Shown here: positions 9,501 to 17,412 of the stretch, piece by piece | Numbering within the stretch: position 1 is the first letter of the stretch | How the letters are laid out: each line of letters starts with the position of its first letter | Assembly: GCA_903895725.1 (NCBI GenBank) | Contig: CAITUV010000043.1 | Span: 137,298-201,297, forward strand | Direction of reading: 5' to 3' | DNA from: an uncultured Myxococcales bacterium | GTDB lineage: Bacteria; Myxococcota_A; UBA9042; CAIXZC01 | DNA length: 64,000 nucleotides | The notes under the pieces: model-generated | What the model was told of the DNA's origin: nothing | What the model saw: the letters and a program-made list of their open reading frames with translations, nothing else | The model's database searches: none | Program-made: the position numbers and the translations under genes

Positions 9501-10404
9501 GCTTGGGGCAGTACTGGACCGCCAGGTTCTTGAGCACGTTGCCGCCGATGTCCAGATCGCCGGCCAGGGCCACGGTCCCGTCGGCCAGCAGAACGGCCCC
9601 GCTGGCCTTGACCGCATCGATGCACTGCGGTGCCGTGACCAGGTCGGCCAGGTCCGCGAGCTGAGCGTAGGCGAGCAGGTCGTCCTTGCTCGCAAACAGG
9701 GAAAGCTCATCCTTCGTGGCATAGGCCGACAGGTCGGGTGCGCCGGTCAGGTCCTCGTACTTGCCCGAGAAGTGCGGGCCGGGAACGTACCCGTTGACGT
9801 CGAGCCAGGTCTGGACCTCCTCGATGGTCAGACCGCCCGAACCGGCTCCCAGCGCCTCCAGGAGCGCAGGAAGCTCGTCCTCGGAGACACACATCCCATC
9901 GACCAGCTCGGGCAGCGCATCGGGAGTCACGCACAGCTCCGGAAGCTGGGTCAGGGTCACGTAGGAGCCGGCACCGACACCGCCCAGGGAGAGGGCGTTG
10001 CTCGCCTGGTCGCACGTCGAGGCCTCGCCGGCCACGAAGGCAAACGGCGTCGTCACCACCCGCTGCCTCGGCAACAGCTCGGCAGGACCGTCCGGACCGT
10101 TTACGACGATGCCCAGCCACGCCTTTCCCTTGCCGAATGCCTCGGCAGGGACCGGCTCATCCGCCGCCCCGAGGAGCACGGAGAAGACTCCGTGGACCGG
10201 ATGCACCGTCTGCGTCTCTTCAAAGAACGGGACCGTCCCCGACTCGGTTTCGAAGAGGCGGAAGGTCACCACCCATTCCCCTTCGACCGGCGTCCCTTCC
10301 TTGTCCGTCAGGAAGCCCTGGTATCGAAGCTGACCCGGAGGAGCTGCCAGAGCAGGCACGCTCACCGACGCCGCCAACACCATCGCCAGGATCAAACGGT
10401 TCAT
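6538..10404 (-). CDS. Very large secreted surface protein with Gly-rich central region and two C-terminal PPC domains
   Basis: 1288 residues with a Sec signal peptide (cleavage after PALA, about residue 20) and no lipobox. Residues about 25-250 are a conserved module beginning LRYQGFLTDKEGTPVEGEW, shared with the protein encoded at 51631-53784. A Gly-rich region (runs such as GGGGG, about 640-740) suggests a beta-helical or adhesin-like structure. The last 250 residues contain two pre-peptidase C-terminal (PPC)-type beta-sandwich domains, each starting NDTC.SPT and ending in a YFLxxD motif. A strong GGAGGAG ribosome binding site precedes the ATG. It is the middle gene of a three-gene operon, 9 bases after the lipoprotein gene and 3 bases before the Cys-rich gene. 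Inferred to be a secreted adhesin or appendage component; substrate unknown. Confidence 0.8.
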   Translation of the reverse strand: MNRLILAMVLAASVSVPALAAPPGQLRYQGFLTDKEGTPVEGEWVVTFRLFETESGTVPFFEETQTVHPVHGVFSVLLGAADEPVPAEAFGKGKAWLGIVVNGPDGPAELLPRQRVVTTPFAFVAGEASTCDQASNALSLGGVGAGSYVTLTQLPELCVTPDALPELVDGMCVSEDELPALLEALGAGSGGLTIEEVQTWLDVNGYVPGPHFSGKYEDLTGAPDLSAYATKDELSLFASKDDLLAYAQLADLADLVTAPQCIDAVKASGAVLLADGTVALAGDLDIGGNVLKNLAVQYCPKPEDLPNPPGGMMCFDLATQRLLIYAAKKWVGVGGVAADLDCPGCVSADDVGFNFAASDGKNGAAVDVNCNKCVGSGELAVSWAAGTAPGGDAIKALQAMSADNLACAGCVQKDELAQGVLAAGNVAYDDSVTKLGGTDVQSAIVKLHQKVGTGSGEGHGQMFMQAREWALPAYGRGRTYLHLFNPQATAKVLAYLYADEVSALPGATKLLNGPFAPNAYSPVTGAKGTIHLIANKPEVFNVNSHIMVHQTVGGTPGTWELNQVVGVEGSTLVLSKPLVNEYVSGAQAVVATSYGQLVVESGGDLKALPYSASSKSGGIVYVRAESILVKNGGRISADGAGFEGGTAAFQGSAGHQGGSECAAVGTNSAANNCSGGGGATMDAGAGGGGNKTAGESPANGGKGGTTKGDANLVTLQMGGGGGKGGTSESGGNGGGIVLLGAGTVVVEGAGVLSAAGQSVTQVGSSCQYPLTYKGFQLCGKTATSNDQANTPPSGCTPMTPNTNWGQGDFVSICQHYMNVFGGPVAGCSTVDMDADGGNCSNYPAALAFERNSSPDVWVHTGTFTWVPTTSPPGTCNITNAGDDILVYICGGVHPAGAGAGGTVAVFADTLVNGGSADVKGGTSPAGDGGTGWFGNKPPVPGIVHAMYPKGVQLWIDGVDVTAAVGDPNGKGTPAWDTAKQLWGETGTSDWTTGMLDLSSVAAWTLGEHVVEVRETGGAGGNLKLFLYTVYPFTSASAPQNDTCLSPTTIAVDKAGKYSGTTEDVMGKLKAADDYSQGGCGGTGGADVVYQFTIAQYSQVQFDVVSPFDARVYLRKANCGAGALVGCGKKTLKTDPLKPDTYFLFIDADTAQAKGDFTLVVTPVVPGPPVNDTCASPTVLDLSKGPAEYSGLSLFAKDDYMAGCGGVGGKDVVFRFDVPPAVAKLNVQVVATYQPVMYLKKDNCAGSTIACVPGSTYSAQWPAEGTYFLVLDGQGAAEAGEYTVKVSLE

Positions 10405-10413
10405 CGTCTCCTC

Positions 10414-11472
10414 CTACTTCGCGAGCCCGAGCCATGAAAGCAGCCCGGCCAACCCTGCCTGCACGTCAAGCTCCGGCCCTTCGGAGTCATTCTCGAAGGG
10501 GGGGGAGCTCAGCTCGCCGGACAGCACGAGCGCATCGGATTCCGACGCCCCTCCGCAGCCCGAGAAAGTGCCGGCTTCCAGGCGGAACCCCTTGTACGCA
10601 TCCTCGTCCGTGAGCCCGTCGCAGTCGTCGTCCAACTGGTTGATCGTGTCGTCCGCCGCAACGGGGATGCCCGTGCATTTTCCGTCCGCGCAAACCCACT
10701 CCAGGCACGGGTCGTCTCCCGTGCACTCCCCATCCTGAGCATCGTGCGTGCACCCGAGCGCGGGCTCACACCCGTCGAACGTACACGGATTGTCGTCGTT
10801 GCAGTCCTTGGCACCGCCGGCCACGCAGCAGGAACCTTTGGCCGGGAGACACTGGTACCCCTGCGCCTGCCCCTCGGCGTTTTCGACCAGCCCGCATTCG
10901 AAGCCGATGGGGCAACCGGGCTTGTCCGGATCGCAGGCACGACCGCAATACCCCAGCGTCCCCTTTCCCTTGATGCACAGGGAATCAGCCAGCAGACAGT
11001 CCTCGTCCGTCTTGCACACCTTGCACAGCGTGTTCGTGGGAGGCAGGCACAGGGAGATCGGGTCCGGCCCGTCCACGAAGACCGACTTGCACACCCAGTC
11101 GAGCGGGCATTCCTCGACGCAGGTCACCGTGCAGAACGTTTCGCCGGTGCCCGGCTCCAATTCGACGCAGTAGCCCTCCGGACAGTCCTCGTGCGACTCG
11201 CACGGAATCGGCTTCCAATCCTGAGTCTCGCCTCCCTGGTCCCCGGTAAATCCATAGTCGATTGCAGAGTCCGGCAGCCCCTTCTGGTCCGCATCCGCCC
11301 GCATGTCTCCCGGGCCGATGACCGCGTCGCCCTCCGGCAGGTCGGTCACCGTGTCCACCAACGCATCATCCTTCTGGGTAGTCGTTCCGCTGTTCGAGCA
11401 CGCTGCGGGAAGCAGCATCCAGGCAACCGCCAGCCACGACGCAACCCACAAACCAGGCTTGACTTGCTTCAT
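10414..11472 (-). CDS. Cysteine-rich lipoprotein with MopE-type motif (first gene of surface operon)
   Basis: 352 residues from the ATG at 11472, chosen over the upstream start because it follows GAGGGTGGG and gives a compact signal peptide with lipobox LPAAC (Cys25). An acidic linker is followed by a cysteine-rich module ([41 protein letters not shown]) that recurs in four other lipoproteins of this window. Near the C-terminus, INQLDDDCDGLTDED is a MopE-type metal-binding loop followed by AYKGFRL. The lipoprotein at 53840-54868 has the same order and the same DCDGLTDEDAYKGFRL signature. In both places a large secreted protein gene follows, which suggests the two products work together, perhaps with the lipoprotein anchoring the partner (inference). 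Confidence 0.8.
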   Translation of the reverse strand: MKQVKPGLWVASWLAVAWMLLPAACSNSGTTTQKDDALVDTVTDLPEGDAVIGPGDMRADADQKGLPDSAIDYGFTGDQGGETQDWKPIPCESHEDCPEGYCVELEPGTGETFCTVTCVEECPLDWVCKSVFVDGPDPISLCLPPTNTLCKVCKTDEDCLLADSLCIKGKGTLGYCGRACDPDKPGCPIGFECGLVENAEGQAQGYQCLPAKGSCCVAGGAKDCNDDNPCTFDGCEPALGCTHDAQDGECTGDDPCLEWVCADGKCTGIPVAADDTINQLDDDCDGLTDEDAYKGFRLEAGTFSGCGGASESDALVLSGELSSPPFENDSEGPELDVQAGLAGLLSWLGLAK

Positions 11473-11645
11473 GGTCCCACCCTCGAGCCGAACCGGCCGG
11501 CGCACGGCGATTCTACGTTGCTATGCCAGCCGGATCAACGGCGGAATGTCGACACGGCGAGCGGGGGCGGCCGGAACGGACCCAGGCCCGCAGATGGGCT
11601 GGCAACCCGTTCGGCCTTAAAATCAACCCATCGGTCGGTTTTGTC

Positions 11646-11675
11646 TTGACATACCTACCGCCCGGTAGGTATAGG
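11646..11675 (+). promoter_or_regulatory. Sigma70-type promoter with embedded TetR-type palindromic operator
   Basis: TTGACA at 11646-11651 and TATAGG at 11670-11675 are separated by 18 bases. Positions 11651-11672 form a palindrome with two perfect 10-base arms (ATACCTACCG / CGGTAGGTAT) and a 2-base centre, filling the spacer and touching both hexamers. Such ACCTACCG-N2-CGGTAGGT sites are typical of TetR-family repressor operators. A bound repressor here would block polymerase. No TetR gene is present in the window. Confidence 0.7.
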
Positions 11676-11691
11676 GAAAGCTGAGGGGATA

Positions 11692-11714
11692 CCTCACGGT
11701 AGGGTGTCGTGAGG
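11692..11714 (+). promoter_or_regulatory. 5'-UTR hairpin upstream of the small ORF
   Basis: CCTCACG (11692-11698) and CGTGAGG (11708-11714) form a perfect 7-bp stem around a 9-base loop. It lies between the operator-promoter and the ribosome binding site of the 64-residue ORF. It could act as an mRNA stability or leader structure; no riboswitch class is recognised. Confidence 0.45.
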
Positions 11715-11736
11715 TCCTGGAACAGAGGAGGTCGTG

Positions 11737-11931
11737 ATGGAAACCCACGTTTCGACCAACTACCTGGCAATGGCTCTCGGAGAGGATGCTGCGCACCTGG
11801 TCGTCGCGCCGGAAAAGCTGCGAAGAGAGCCCCCGCCCCTTCCTCCGTCGCACACGAGCCGAGCAGCCCAGCCCACGCGGTCATCCTGGAGCTGGAGCAA
11901 GGCCGTTGCGTCCACGGAGCTCGAGAAGTAG
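11737..11931 (+). CDS. Small protein of 64 residues under a TetR-type promoter, unknown function
   Basis: A short ORF with an excellent GAGGAGG ribosome binding site ending 5 bases before the ATG (an in-frame GTG one codon upstream is also possible). It sits about 60 bases downstream of a promoter with an embedded palindromic operator. The product is soluble, starts METHVSTNYLAMALGED, has a proline-rich middle (REPPPLPPS) and ends in a Ser/Trp/Lys-rich tail. It has no signal peptide, membrane segment or family I recognise. A GGGCGG/CCGCCC inverted repeat just after the stop (11931-11954) may be a terminator. The regulatory context is the main argument that it is real. Alternatively the transcript could be a leader for the CorA gene at 12213. 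Confidence 0.5.
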   Translation: METHVSTNYLAMALGEDAAHLVVAPEKLRREPPPLPPSHTSRAAQPTRSSWSWSKAVASTELEK

Positions 11932-11954
11932 GGCGGCTGCGGGGCTTTCCGCCC
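11931..11954 (+). terminator. Possible GC-rich hairpin terminator
   Basis: GGGCGG and CCGCCC pair around a 12-base loop immediately after the stop codon of the 64-residue ORF. There is no T-run after the stem, so it is a weak candidate. The remaining 258 bases to the CorA gene contain nothing else I can identify. Confidence 0.3.
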
Positions 11955-12212
11955 GCTCCTCGACGATGGCGAGGCGGGGAAGGCAGGTGAGGCGGAGGCG
12001 TCGGGGGCCCGCTGCCGCGAGTTCATCCCTGCCGCACGGAGTGTTTCTTGCTGCGGGTCGGCCGGAACCGGCCAGCGTCACGGAACCTCGTCGAGCACCG
12101 TTTCCGGAGCCGCCCGCTGCGTCCGAGCGTACGTTCTTGCTTCCATACCGACAAGGGTGAGTCTATACTGCCGCCCGGCCTGCAATTGGCGCAAGCGCTC
12201 GGAGGGTCGCCG

Positions 12213-13127
12213 ATGCTCACGATCCATCACCGTACAGTCAAGGACCCCCGGGTGGAGGTCATTCCGGTCGTCAAGGTCGGATGCTGGATCAATGTGGTGG
12301 ACCCGACCAAGGACGAGGTCACGTTCCTGACCCAGCTCGGCCTGCTCCCGGAGAACATCGACGACGCCCTCGACCCGGACGAGCTCCCCCGTGTGGAGGT
12401 CAAGGACGACCGGGTCTACATCATTCTCAATACCCCGTTTGAAGAGAACGGAGTCATACGAAAGATCCCGCTGCTGCTCGTCATCTTCCACGAGTTCCTC
12501 GTCACCATCTGCAAGCACAATCTGGATTTCATTCCCGGGCTTCTGTCGGATCGCAATGTGTTCACCACTCAGAAGGCCAAGAACGTCCTGCAGATCTGCC
12601 TGAAGGTCACCGAGGCCTTCACGCAGCGTATCCGGCGCATTGACAAGAGCATGGCCATCAAGCGGGGCAACCTCACCCGACTGACCGAGAACGACATCAT
12701 CGGCATGGTCGAGCTCGAGGAGGTGCTCAACGAGTTCAACAGCTCGCTGGTGGCTCAGATCGGGGTGTTCCAGAAGATTCTTTCTTCCCGGTCCATCGAG
12801 TTCTTCAAGAACGACAAGGAGCTTACCGAGGACCTCATCATCGATTCCCGGCAGTGCCAGGACATGTGCTCCACAAGCCTGAAGACGATCAACAACATCC
12901 GCGAGGCGTATTCGGCCATCCTCACGAACAACCTGAACCGGGTCATCAAGTTCCTCACGTCACTGACCGCCTTGCTGGCCGTTCCCACCATCGTGTCGAG
13001 CATGTTCGGGATGAACGTGCCCCTTCCCCTCTCCGAGCACCCCATGGCGTTCGGCTTCATCGCGCTCCTCACGATCCTGCTGATGTCCGGAGCCATCGTG
13101 TTTTTCTATTTCAAACGCTGGTTGTAG
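12213..13127 (+). CDS. corA: CorA-family Mg2+/divalent cation transporter
   Basis: 304 residues from the ATG at 12213, which follows GGAGGG with a 6-base gap. The N-terminal half is the cytoplasmic alpha/beta domain of CorA (VPVVKVGCWINVVDPT at the start), followed by the long stalk helix. Two C-terminal membrane helices follow, and the first ends in the diagnostic selectivity motif SMFGMN (GMN at 266-268), then VPLPLSEHP and the second helix (FGFIALLTILLMSGAIVFFY). The C-terminus is the usual short basic tail (FKRWL). It forms pentameric inner-membrane channels for Mg2+ or Co2+/Ni2+; substrate cannot be told from sequence. The lipoprotein gene begins 12 bases after its stop, so the two may be cotranscribed. 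Confidence 0.93.
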   Translation: MLTIHHRTVKDPRVEVIPVVKVGCWINVVDPTKDEVTFLTQLGLLPENIDDALDPDELPRVEVKDDRVYIILNTPFEENGVIRKIPLLLVIFHEFLVTICKHNLDFIPGLLSDRNVFTTQKAKNVLQICLKVTEAFTQRIRRIDKSMAIKRGNLTRLTENDIIGMVELEEVLNEFNSSLVAQIGVFQKILSSRSIEFFKNDKELTEDLIIDSRQCQDMCSTSLKTINNIREAYSAILTNNLNRVIKFLTSLTALLAVPTIVSSMFGMNVPLPLSEHPMAFGFIALLTILLMSGAIVFFYFKRWL

Positions 13128-13139
13128 CGGGAGGATCAC

Positions 13140-15935
13140 ATGAAGCAGGCGGTCTTGCGTTGTGCGGCGGTGGTCGCGTGCGGCGTCACGTTGGCAGCAT
13201 GCGGAAGCCCGGCGAAGGAGCCGGGCATGAATGCGGATTCCGGCCCGTGGGATGGTCACCCGGGGGAGGAGACTGCGGGACAGGACGGTCGGGCACTGTC
13301 GGACGGTCTGAGCCCCGACGGGTGGACCTGGCCCGACGTGCGTGGCCTCGACCTGGTTCCTCCTCCGGACGTGGCGGAGGCTGTCCAGGACACGGCGGGG
13401 CAGATGAACGCACCGTGCCAGCAGAACGAGGATTGCGCCAGCGGCCTGTGCATCGAGACCGGTGCCGGGTCGGTGTGCACCATGACCTGCGTCGAGGAAT
13501 GTCCGCTGGGCTGGGTGTGCAAGGGGTTGAACCTGTACGGCTCCGACACGGTGTTCGTCTGTGTGCCGCAGTACCTCAACATCTGCAAGGCATGCAAGAC
13601 GATCGAAGACTGCGGGACTCCGGAGTCGGTTTGTTTCGCGTTCGGGCCGGAGGAGGAGTCGGCCTGCACCGTATCGTGTGCGACGGCCTCGGATTGCCCG
13701 CTGGAGCTCGGCTACACGTGCCGGATGCCGGAGGGAATCTGCCAGCCACCGACAGCGAGCTGTTCCTGCCTTCCCGGGGACGAGGGCAAGGAGATGGCCT
13801 GCAGCACGGAGAACGAGCACGGCATCTGCTCCGGGAAGCGCACGTGCGGGGCCGAGGGGTGGTCGCCGTGCGATGCCAAGGCAGCGGCCCTCGACCTGTG
13901 CGACGGGAACGACAACGACTGCGACGGCGCGGCGGACGAGGACTTCGCAGGGCTTGGGGAACCCTGCGATACCGAGGACTCCGACCTGTGCGCCACGGGA
14001 ACCTGGACCTGCACCCCGGACGGAAGCGCAGTCGAGTGCGTCAACGAAGCCGAGACCGACATCGTGGACGTTTGCGACGGGAACGACAATGACTGCGATG
14101 GGGACAAGGACGAGGATTTCCCGCTCAAGGGGCTGCTGTGCGACGGGGAGGACGCTGACCTGTGCGAGAACGGCTCATGGACCTGCACGCAGGACGGCAC
14201 CGGTGTCGAGTGCGTCAACGAGTCGGAAACGGACGTCGTGGACGTATGCGATGGGCAGGACAACGACTGTGACGGGGACAAGGACGAGGACTTCCCGTCC
14301 AAGGGGGAGGCCTGCGACAGCGCGGATTCCGACGTGTGCAAGAACGGAACCTGGACCTGCACGCAGGACGGGACCGGAGTCGAGTGCATCAACGAGACCG
14401 CCACGGACCTGGTGGACGTGTGTGACGGTACGGACAACGACTGCGACGGTTCACCGGACGAGGATTTCCAGGCCCTGGGAATGCCGTGCGACAGTGGCGA
14501 CTCGGACCTGTGCCAGACAGGGACCTGGACCTGCAATGCTGCCGGCACCGACGTGGAGTGCGTCAACGAGACGCTCACCGACATCCTGGAGATCTGCGAC
14601 TACCTCGACAACGATTGCGACGGGATGGTCGACGAAGGGTTCGACACGCTCGGGCTCGCCTGCGACGGAGTCGACTCCGACCTGTGCCAGAACGGAACCT
14701 GGACGTGCAGCCAGGACGGGACCGGAGTTGAGTGCGTCAACGAGACCGCGGTGAACATCCCCGAGACGTGTGACGCGCAGGACAATGACTGCGACGGGCA
14801 GGTGGACGAGGAGTTCCCCACCAAGGACCTTGCCTGCGACGGAGAGGACGGCGACCTCTGCAAGAACGGCACGTGGACCTGCAGTCAGGACGGCAGCGGA
14901 GTCGAGTGCGTCAACGAAAACCCGGCCGACGTCGTCGAGCTGTGCGACGGCCAGGACAACGACTGCGACGGCGATGTCGACGAGGTGTTCCCCTCGCTGG
15001 GACAGGCCTGCGACAGCGGCGACTCGGACCTGTGCAAGTTCGGGACGTGGACCTGCAAGGGGGACGGCAGCGCCGTGGAGTGCGTCAACGAGCAGCCCTC
15101 GAACGTGGTCGAGAAGTGCGATGCCAAGGACAACGACTGCGACGGGGAAGTGGACGAGGATTTCCCCTCCAAGGGACTGGCCTGCGACTCCAACGATTCG
15201 GACCTCTGCAAGAAGGGGACCTTCACGTGCAAGGGGGACGGCAGCGGCGTCGAGTGCGTCAACGAGTCTCCGACCAACATCAAGGAGATCTGCGACTACA
15301 AGGACAATGACTGCAACGGCCAGACCGACGAGGGCTTCCTGGCGCAGCTCGGCCAGCCGTGCGACGGAACCGACTCCGACCTGTGCAAGAACGGGACTCA
15401 GACCTGCAAGCAGGACGGCAGCGGAGTCGAGTGCGTCAACGAGAAGCCGGTCAACATTCCGGAGGTATGCGACGGTCAGGACAACGACTGCAACGGCTCC
15501 GTCGACCCGGAGAACGCGGACGGCTGCACCACCTACTTCCTCGACGGTGACAGCGACGGCTACGGCTCCTCCACCACCCCCGGCAAGTGTCTCTGCAGCA
15601 AGAGCGGCAACTACAAGGTCACGGACAAGTCCGATTGCTACGACGGCAACGGGAACGCCCATCCCAATCAGGGGGGCTGGTTCAAGGTCCATCGGGGCGA
15701 CGGTAGCTACGACTACGACTGCAACGGCTCAGGCGACAAGCACTGGAGCCAGGTGGCCTCGTCCTGCACGCTCTCACTCGAGGTCTGCTCGGGCACGGCG
15801 GGCTGGTCCGGCTCAGCCCCGGCCTGCGGCGCAGGGGGAACCTGGCGGCAGAACTGCCACTGGGTGTTCGACCCGTTCGGAGGAAAGGTGGGTTGCTACT
15901 TCGACGATTCTTCTCTCACGCAGGAGTGCCACTGA
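13140..15935 (+). CDS. Repeat lipoprotein with nine ~50-residue MopE-type Ca2+-binding units
   Basis: 931 residues. Lipobox LAAC (Cys21), preceded by a good ribosome binding site (GGAGGATCAC). An acidic linker is followed by the cysteine-rich module [14 protein letters not shown]...[17 protein letters not shown] shared with other lipoproteins here. From about residue 240 to 780 there are nine near-identical units, each containing CDGxDNDCDGxxDEDFP, a CDxxDSDLCxNGTWTC segment and GVECVNE. A final metal-binding motif is followed by [10 protein letters not shown] and a short Cys-rich C-terminal domain of about 100 residues. The repeats are expected to bind Ca2+ (or Cu, as in MopE) and form a rigid surface stalk. 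The 3' end overlaps the convergent DedA gene by 40 bases. Confidence 0.85.
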   Translation: MKQAVLRCAAVVACGVTLAACGSPAKEPGMNADSGPWDGHPGEETAGQDGRALSDGLSPDGWTWPDVRGLDLVPPPDVAEAVQDTAGQMNAPCQQNEDCASGLCIETGAGSVCTMTCVEECPLGWVCKGLNLYGSDTVFVCVPQYLNICKACKTIEDCGTPESVCFAFGPEEESACTVSCATASDCPLELGYTCRMPEGICQPPTASCSCLPGDEGKEMACSTENEHGICSGKRTCGAEGWSPCDAKAAALDLCDGNDNDCDGAADEDFAGLGEPCDTEDSDLCATGTWTCTPDGSAVECVNEAETDIVDVCDGNDNDCDGDKDEDFPLKGLLCDGEDADLCENGSWTCTQDGTGVECVNESETDVVDVCDGQDNDCDGDKDEDFPSKGEACDSADSDVCKNGTWTCTQDGTGVECINETATDLVDVCDGTDNDCDGSPDEDFQALGMPCDSGDSDLCQTGTWTCNAAGTDVECVNETLTDILEICDYLDNDCDGMVDEGFDTLGLACDGVDSDLCQNGTWTCSQDGTGVECVNETAVNIPETCDAQDNDCDGQVDEEFPTKDLACDGEDGDLCKNGTWTCSQDGSGVECVNENPADVVELCDGQDNDCDGDVDEVFPSLGQACDSGDSDLCKFGTWTCKGDGSAVECVNEQPSNVVEKCDAKDNDCDGEVDEDFPSKGLACDSNDSDLCKKGTFTCKGDGSGVECVNESPTNIKEICDYKDNDCNGQTDEGFLAQLGQPCDGTDSDLCKNGTQTCKQDGSGVECVNEKPVNIPEVCDGQDNDCNGSVDPENADGCTTYFLDGDSDGYGSSTTPGKCLCSKSGNYKVTDKSDCYDGNGNAHPNQGGWFKVHRGDGSYDYDCNGSGDKHWSQVASSCTLSLEVCSGTAGWSGSAPACGAGGTWRQNCHWVFDPFGGKVGCYFDDSSLTQECH

Positions 15936-16588
15936 CCCATCTTGTGCCGGGCGAACTCGATGACTGCAGGCATCACCGAGATGACGATGATGGCCATGAT
16001 GACCAGCGTGAAGTTGCGCTTGACCACCTCGATGTTGCCGAAGTAGTACCCCGCAAAGACGAAGGCAGCCACCCAGGCGATACCGCCCACCACGTTGTAC
16101 GTGATGAACCGCGGGTAGCTCATGCTCCCGATGCCGGCCACGAACGGCGCAAACGTCCGGATGATCGGCATGAACCGGGCGATGATGATCGTCTTGCCAC
16201 CGTGCTTCTCGTAGAAGGCATGCGTCCGGAGGAGATGCTCCTTCTTGAAAAACCGGACGTCGTCCCGCTTGAAGATCTTCGGGCCGACCCAGTGGCCGAT
16301 CCAGTAGTTCACCGTGTCACCGAGAACCGCGGCTATGCTCAACGCGACGAACAGCACCCCCACATTGAGTGAGCCGAGGCCCGCAAACGCTCCGCACGCA
16401 AACAGGAGCGAGTCGCCCGGCAGCAGTGGCGTGACCACCAGCCCGGTCTCGCAGAAGATGACCACGAACAGGATCACGTAGGTCCATACCCCGAACATCT
16501 GGATCAGGCCGTCGAGGTGCTTGTCCAGGTGCAGGAACCAGTCCATCGCCGTGGCGAGGAAATTGGTGATGACGTCGAAGAACTCCAT
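15896..16588 (-). CDS. DedA-family inner-membrane protein
   Basis: 230 residues from the ATG at 16588, preceded by GGAGGGCAA. It contains the DedA (SNARE-associated/VTT) signature: [17 protein letters not shown] in the first half (residues about 47-62) and the second-half motif [18 protein letters not shown] (about 138-155), with five to six hydrophobic segments. DedA proteins are undecaprenyl-phosphate or phospholipid flippases/transporters needed for envelope homeostasis. Its last 13 codons overlap, on the opposite strand, the end of the repeat lipoprotein gene (15896-15935). The other DedA in the window (55114-55827) is only distantly similar. It is divergent from the putative RiPP precursor gene. 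Confidence 0.92.
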   Translation of the reverse strand: MEFFDVITNFLATAMDWFLHLDKHLDGLIQMFGVWTYVILFVVIFCETGLVVTPLLPGDSLLFACGAFAGLGSLNVGVLFVALSIAAVLGDTVNYWIGHWVGPKIFKRDDVRFFKKEHLLRTHAFYEKHGGKTIIIARFMPIIRTFAPFVAGIGSMSYPRFITYNVVGGIAWVAAFVFAGYYFGNIEVVKRNFTLVIMAIIVISVMPAVIEFARHKMGQWHSCVREESSK

Positions 16589-16716
16589 TTGCCCTCCGCG
16601 CGGTCGCCCGCAAGCGGCCGGAATGGTGCGCAAAACAGAGAGGCGAGTCAATAGCTATTTGTGATCCTTGTGCGCGCCACCTGCCGGTGCTACTCTCCTT
16701 GCCACGGAGGTGCCGC

Positions 16717-17283
16717 ATGAGCGAAAACGAATTCGAGGTCGAAGAGGGGCAGGAAGTGGTTCGCAAGACCATCGTGGGCGGAAGACCGCGAGCCAGGCGG
16801 GCGCAGAAGATCCGCATCCCCATCGGCATCGAGAAGGTGCTCTGCCGGGCCGCTGCCGACGCGGAGTTCCGCAAGGTACTGTTCGAGGATCGTCCTGCCG
16901 CCATCAAGGCGTTCGGCCAGAACCTCTCCGATACCGAGCGGGACGTGCTGACCGGGATTCCGAGCCCCATGTTGCACGAGATGGTCGGCCGCATCGACCT
17001 CAAGCAGCACACCCGCAGCCGCCTCATGCGCGGTGTGCTCGCAGCGGCTATGCTCGTGTCCACCGCCATGGTCGATACCGGCTGCCTCTGCACCGGCGCC
17101 GAGCCCGACGACCCGGGAACGGATCTTTCGGGCCAGGATGCCACCGTCGAGGTCGAGCAGAACGTCGACTCCCGCGGCATCCTTCCGGACGAGATTGGGG
17201 CGGACCTGGGCGAGCCCGACGTGATCGAGGTCGAGGATACCATGGCCACCAAGGGCATTCTCCCGGAGCCGGACGTGAAGTAG
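16717..17283 (+). CDS. Putative RiPP precursor-like protein with NHLP/Franean-type leader and two GILP[DE] motifs
   Basis: 188 residues from the ATG at 16717 (GGAGGTG six bases upstream), just before a cobalamin-type radical SAM gene. Residues about 35-93 resemble leader domains of radical-SAM-modified peptides (IEKVLCRAAADAEFRKVLF, DRPAAIKAF, LSDTERDVL, then IPSPMLHEMVGRI). A hydrophobic stretch ending in cysteines (about 103-125, TGCLC) could be a membrane or lipobox segment. The acidic tail carries two copies of a short motif, SRGILPDE (152-159) and TKGILPEP (178-185), the second nearly at the C-terminus. These look like candidate core sites. I infer a ribosomally made, post-translationally modified peptide; the alternative is an unrelated small lipoprotein. 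Confidence 0.6.
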   Translation: MSENEFEVEEGQEVVRKTIVGGRPRARRAQKIRIPIGIEKVLCRAAADAEFRKVLFEDRPAAIKAFGQNLSDTERDVLTGIPSPMLHEMVGRIDLKQHTRSRLMRGVLAAAMLVSTAMVDTGCLCTGAEPDDPGTDLSGQDATVEVEQNVDSRGILPDEIGADLGEPDVIEVEDTMATKGILPEPDVK

Positions 17284-17320
17284 CAGTGCATCACCCCGGC
17301 CCGCTATCCGGCGACCATCC

Positions 17321-17387
17321 TGCTTCGCCCTTTGGGCTTCGAAGGACAGGTCGACCAGAGCTTGCCCCGAGCGGAGTCGAGGGGACC
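17321..17387. repeat. Possible dispersed REP-like element
   Basis: This stretch between the precursor-like gene and the radical SAM gene contains CGCCCTTTGGGCTTCGAAGG, a TCGACC block, and CTTGCCCCGAGCGGAGTCGA. It resembles short intergenic repeats of the CTTCGACTCCGCTCGGGGC type common in many genomes. Only one copy is visible here, so the assignment is from recollection. Confidence 0.3.
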
Positions 17388-17412
17388 ATCGACCATCAGG
17401 AGTGGCTTCCAA

